In this document: piece by piece, positions 63,280 to 64,000 of the stretch
Layout: each line of letters starts with the position of its first letter
Numbering within the stretch: the stretch's first letter is position 1
Assembly (NCBI RefSeq): GCF_017741935.1
Contig: NZ_JAGHMH010000009.1
Location: 62,001-126,000, forward strand
Reading direction: 5' to 3'
Length of the DNA: 64,000 nt
Origin: Rhizobium sp. 16-449-1b
GTDB lineage: Bacteria; Pseudomonadota; Alphaproteobacteria; Rhizobiales; Rhizobiaceae
Program-made: the position numbers and the translations under genes
The notes under the pieces: generated by a model
Databases searched by the model: none
The model's input: the letters and a program-made list of their open reading frames with translations, nothing else
Told to the model about the DNA's origin: nothing

Positions 63280-63660
63280 CTACCCAGCCTTCCGCTCTTC
63301 GTACCCATTGGCCTTAAGAAGCGCCATCACCATCGGGCCAAGCGAGAACTCGCCGCGCTCCGACCGCGGGGTCAAATCACGCAAATAATCTCCGGACGAA
63401 TTGATGAAGTTGGCACGCTCAAGCATGCAGGCGACGGTCGCCGCCGCGTTCTCCGCCCCCATGACATCGCAAGCATCCTGATAGGCCGGCGGGCTGATAC
63501 CCAACATAGACCGGACCACGACGGCGGCCGACAAGAGGTCGCGCCAGCTAGTGACTGTGCCGTCCGGCCCATAATCGGCGATCTCGCGCACGCCTTTAGC
63601 ACCACGCCCAACGGGATTTCCTTCAGCGGCTCCCGCATCGGCACACCGATTTCATTCGGC
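63280..63660 (-). pseudogene. repC: RepC replication initiator, C-terminal part with frameshift
   Basis: From the left end: VTSWRDLLSAAVVVRSMLG, AYQDACDVMGAENAAATVAC, GDYLRDLTPRSERGEF and LGPMVMALLKANG form the conserved RepC C-terminal ~105 residues. Upstream the match jumps to another frame (MREPLKEIPLGVVLKAC), where RepC normally continues, so at least one frameshift lies at about 63590. The long N-terminal DNA-binding domain is absent from the window up to ~63900. No repA or repB is seen. Confidence 0.78.
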
Positions 63661-64000
63661 TTCGCGCCCTACTCTCGCCGCTGAAGTGCCTGACTTTCAG
63701 GACTTCATGCGAGCAAAAGAATTCCGTAACAATCAAGATCTCGAAGGATGAGACGGACTTGCGGTCCGTCGATGAACTCGATGTTGCAGAATCCGTCATG
63801 GCTCGCCTCGAAAAGTGCACGCCGCCGTGCCTATGGAGCGTTAACCGCTTGAGGGAGATCGAGGGCTATCCAGAATAACCCGTGGCCTCCACGCTCACAC
63901 ATGCTCAATCGGTTCACGGCTGAACCTTAATGTCGGCTGGCTTTAGCAGAACCTTGACGCCGAATTTAAACTAATCTAGCGATCCTCCCGAAGGACGCGC
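63661..64000. other. Right window end, no recognised gene
   Basis: The plus strand holds a ~50-codon frame (about 63720-63880, including TIKISKDETDLRSVDELD) without a clear start and with no family I recognise. The minus-strand frame at 63623-63820 looks like a shadow. If the repC remnant were intact, its N-terminal part should lie here, but it does not. Confidence 0.4.

Overview
The window looks like part of a genome from the Rhizobiaceae, most likely Rhizobium or a close relative. Three things point there: a smoEFGK/mtlK sorbitol-mannitol operon with its SorC-type regulator, RIME-like palindromic intergenic repeats, and repC-type plasmid replication remnants. Both ends (about 1-27.7 kb and 58.3-63 kb) have dense, GC-rich coding with rhizobial codon use. 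The middle (about 27.8-57.3 kb) is visibly more AT-rich, has longer gaps and broken genes, and encodes surface polysaccharide synthesis. It reads as an accessory island in a conserved backbone.

Layout. 1-7.5 kb: polyol uptake and oxidation operon on the minus strand (HAD phosphatase cut by the window edge, mtlK, ABC transporter smoKGFE) and its regulator. 7.7-10.7 kb: OmpR-type two-component pair and a ROK sugar kinase. 10.9-16.0 kb: tetR-adaptor-RND efflux operon with a perfect operator-like palindrome. 16.3-18.1 kb: OsmC peroxidase and a class III cyclase. 18.2-24.8 kb: LacI regulator divergent from a PhyH dioxygenase, SDR, SMP-30 lactonase and GH2 glycosidase, a carbohydrate catabolic set without its own transporter. 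24.8-27.7 kb: small lipoprotein, L,D-transpeptidase coupled to a betaine-type binding protein, and an alpha/beta hydrolase.

27.8-33.4 kb: two acyltransferase-3 proteins around a pair of related secreted hydrolases, one degenerate, followed by a GH108 pseudogene and an IS66 remnant. 33.5-56.9 kb: polysaccharide locus with UDP-glucose dehydrogenase, UDP-xylose synthase, a frameshifted initiating sugar transferase, a WbpM/CapD-type dehydratase, Wzy, Wzx, two glycosyltransferases, an acyltransferase, a dioxygenase, and a tightly coupled nonulosonic-acid operon (pseB, pseC, aldo/keto reductase, fused cytidylyltransferase-aminotransferase, pseG, formyltransferase, pseI). The formyltransferase sits where an acetyltransferase (PseH) would be expected. 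The extra aminotransferase and reductase suggest a further modified, perhaps N-formylated and additionally aminated, pseudaminic-acid-like sugar.

57.3-64.0 kb: a scar of vapBC and integrase fragments, an orphan GSU2403-type nucleotidyltransferase preceded by two 29-bp palindromic repeats, then a four-gene membrane cassette of unknown function lying between two repC C-terminal remnants in the same orientation. I saw no rRNA, tRNA or CRISPR array. All family assignments are by reading the translated sequence; no database search was run.
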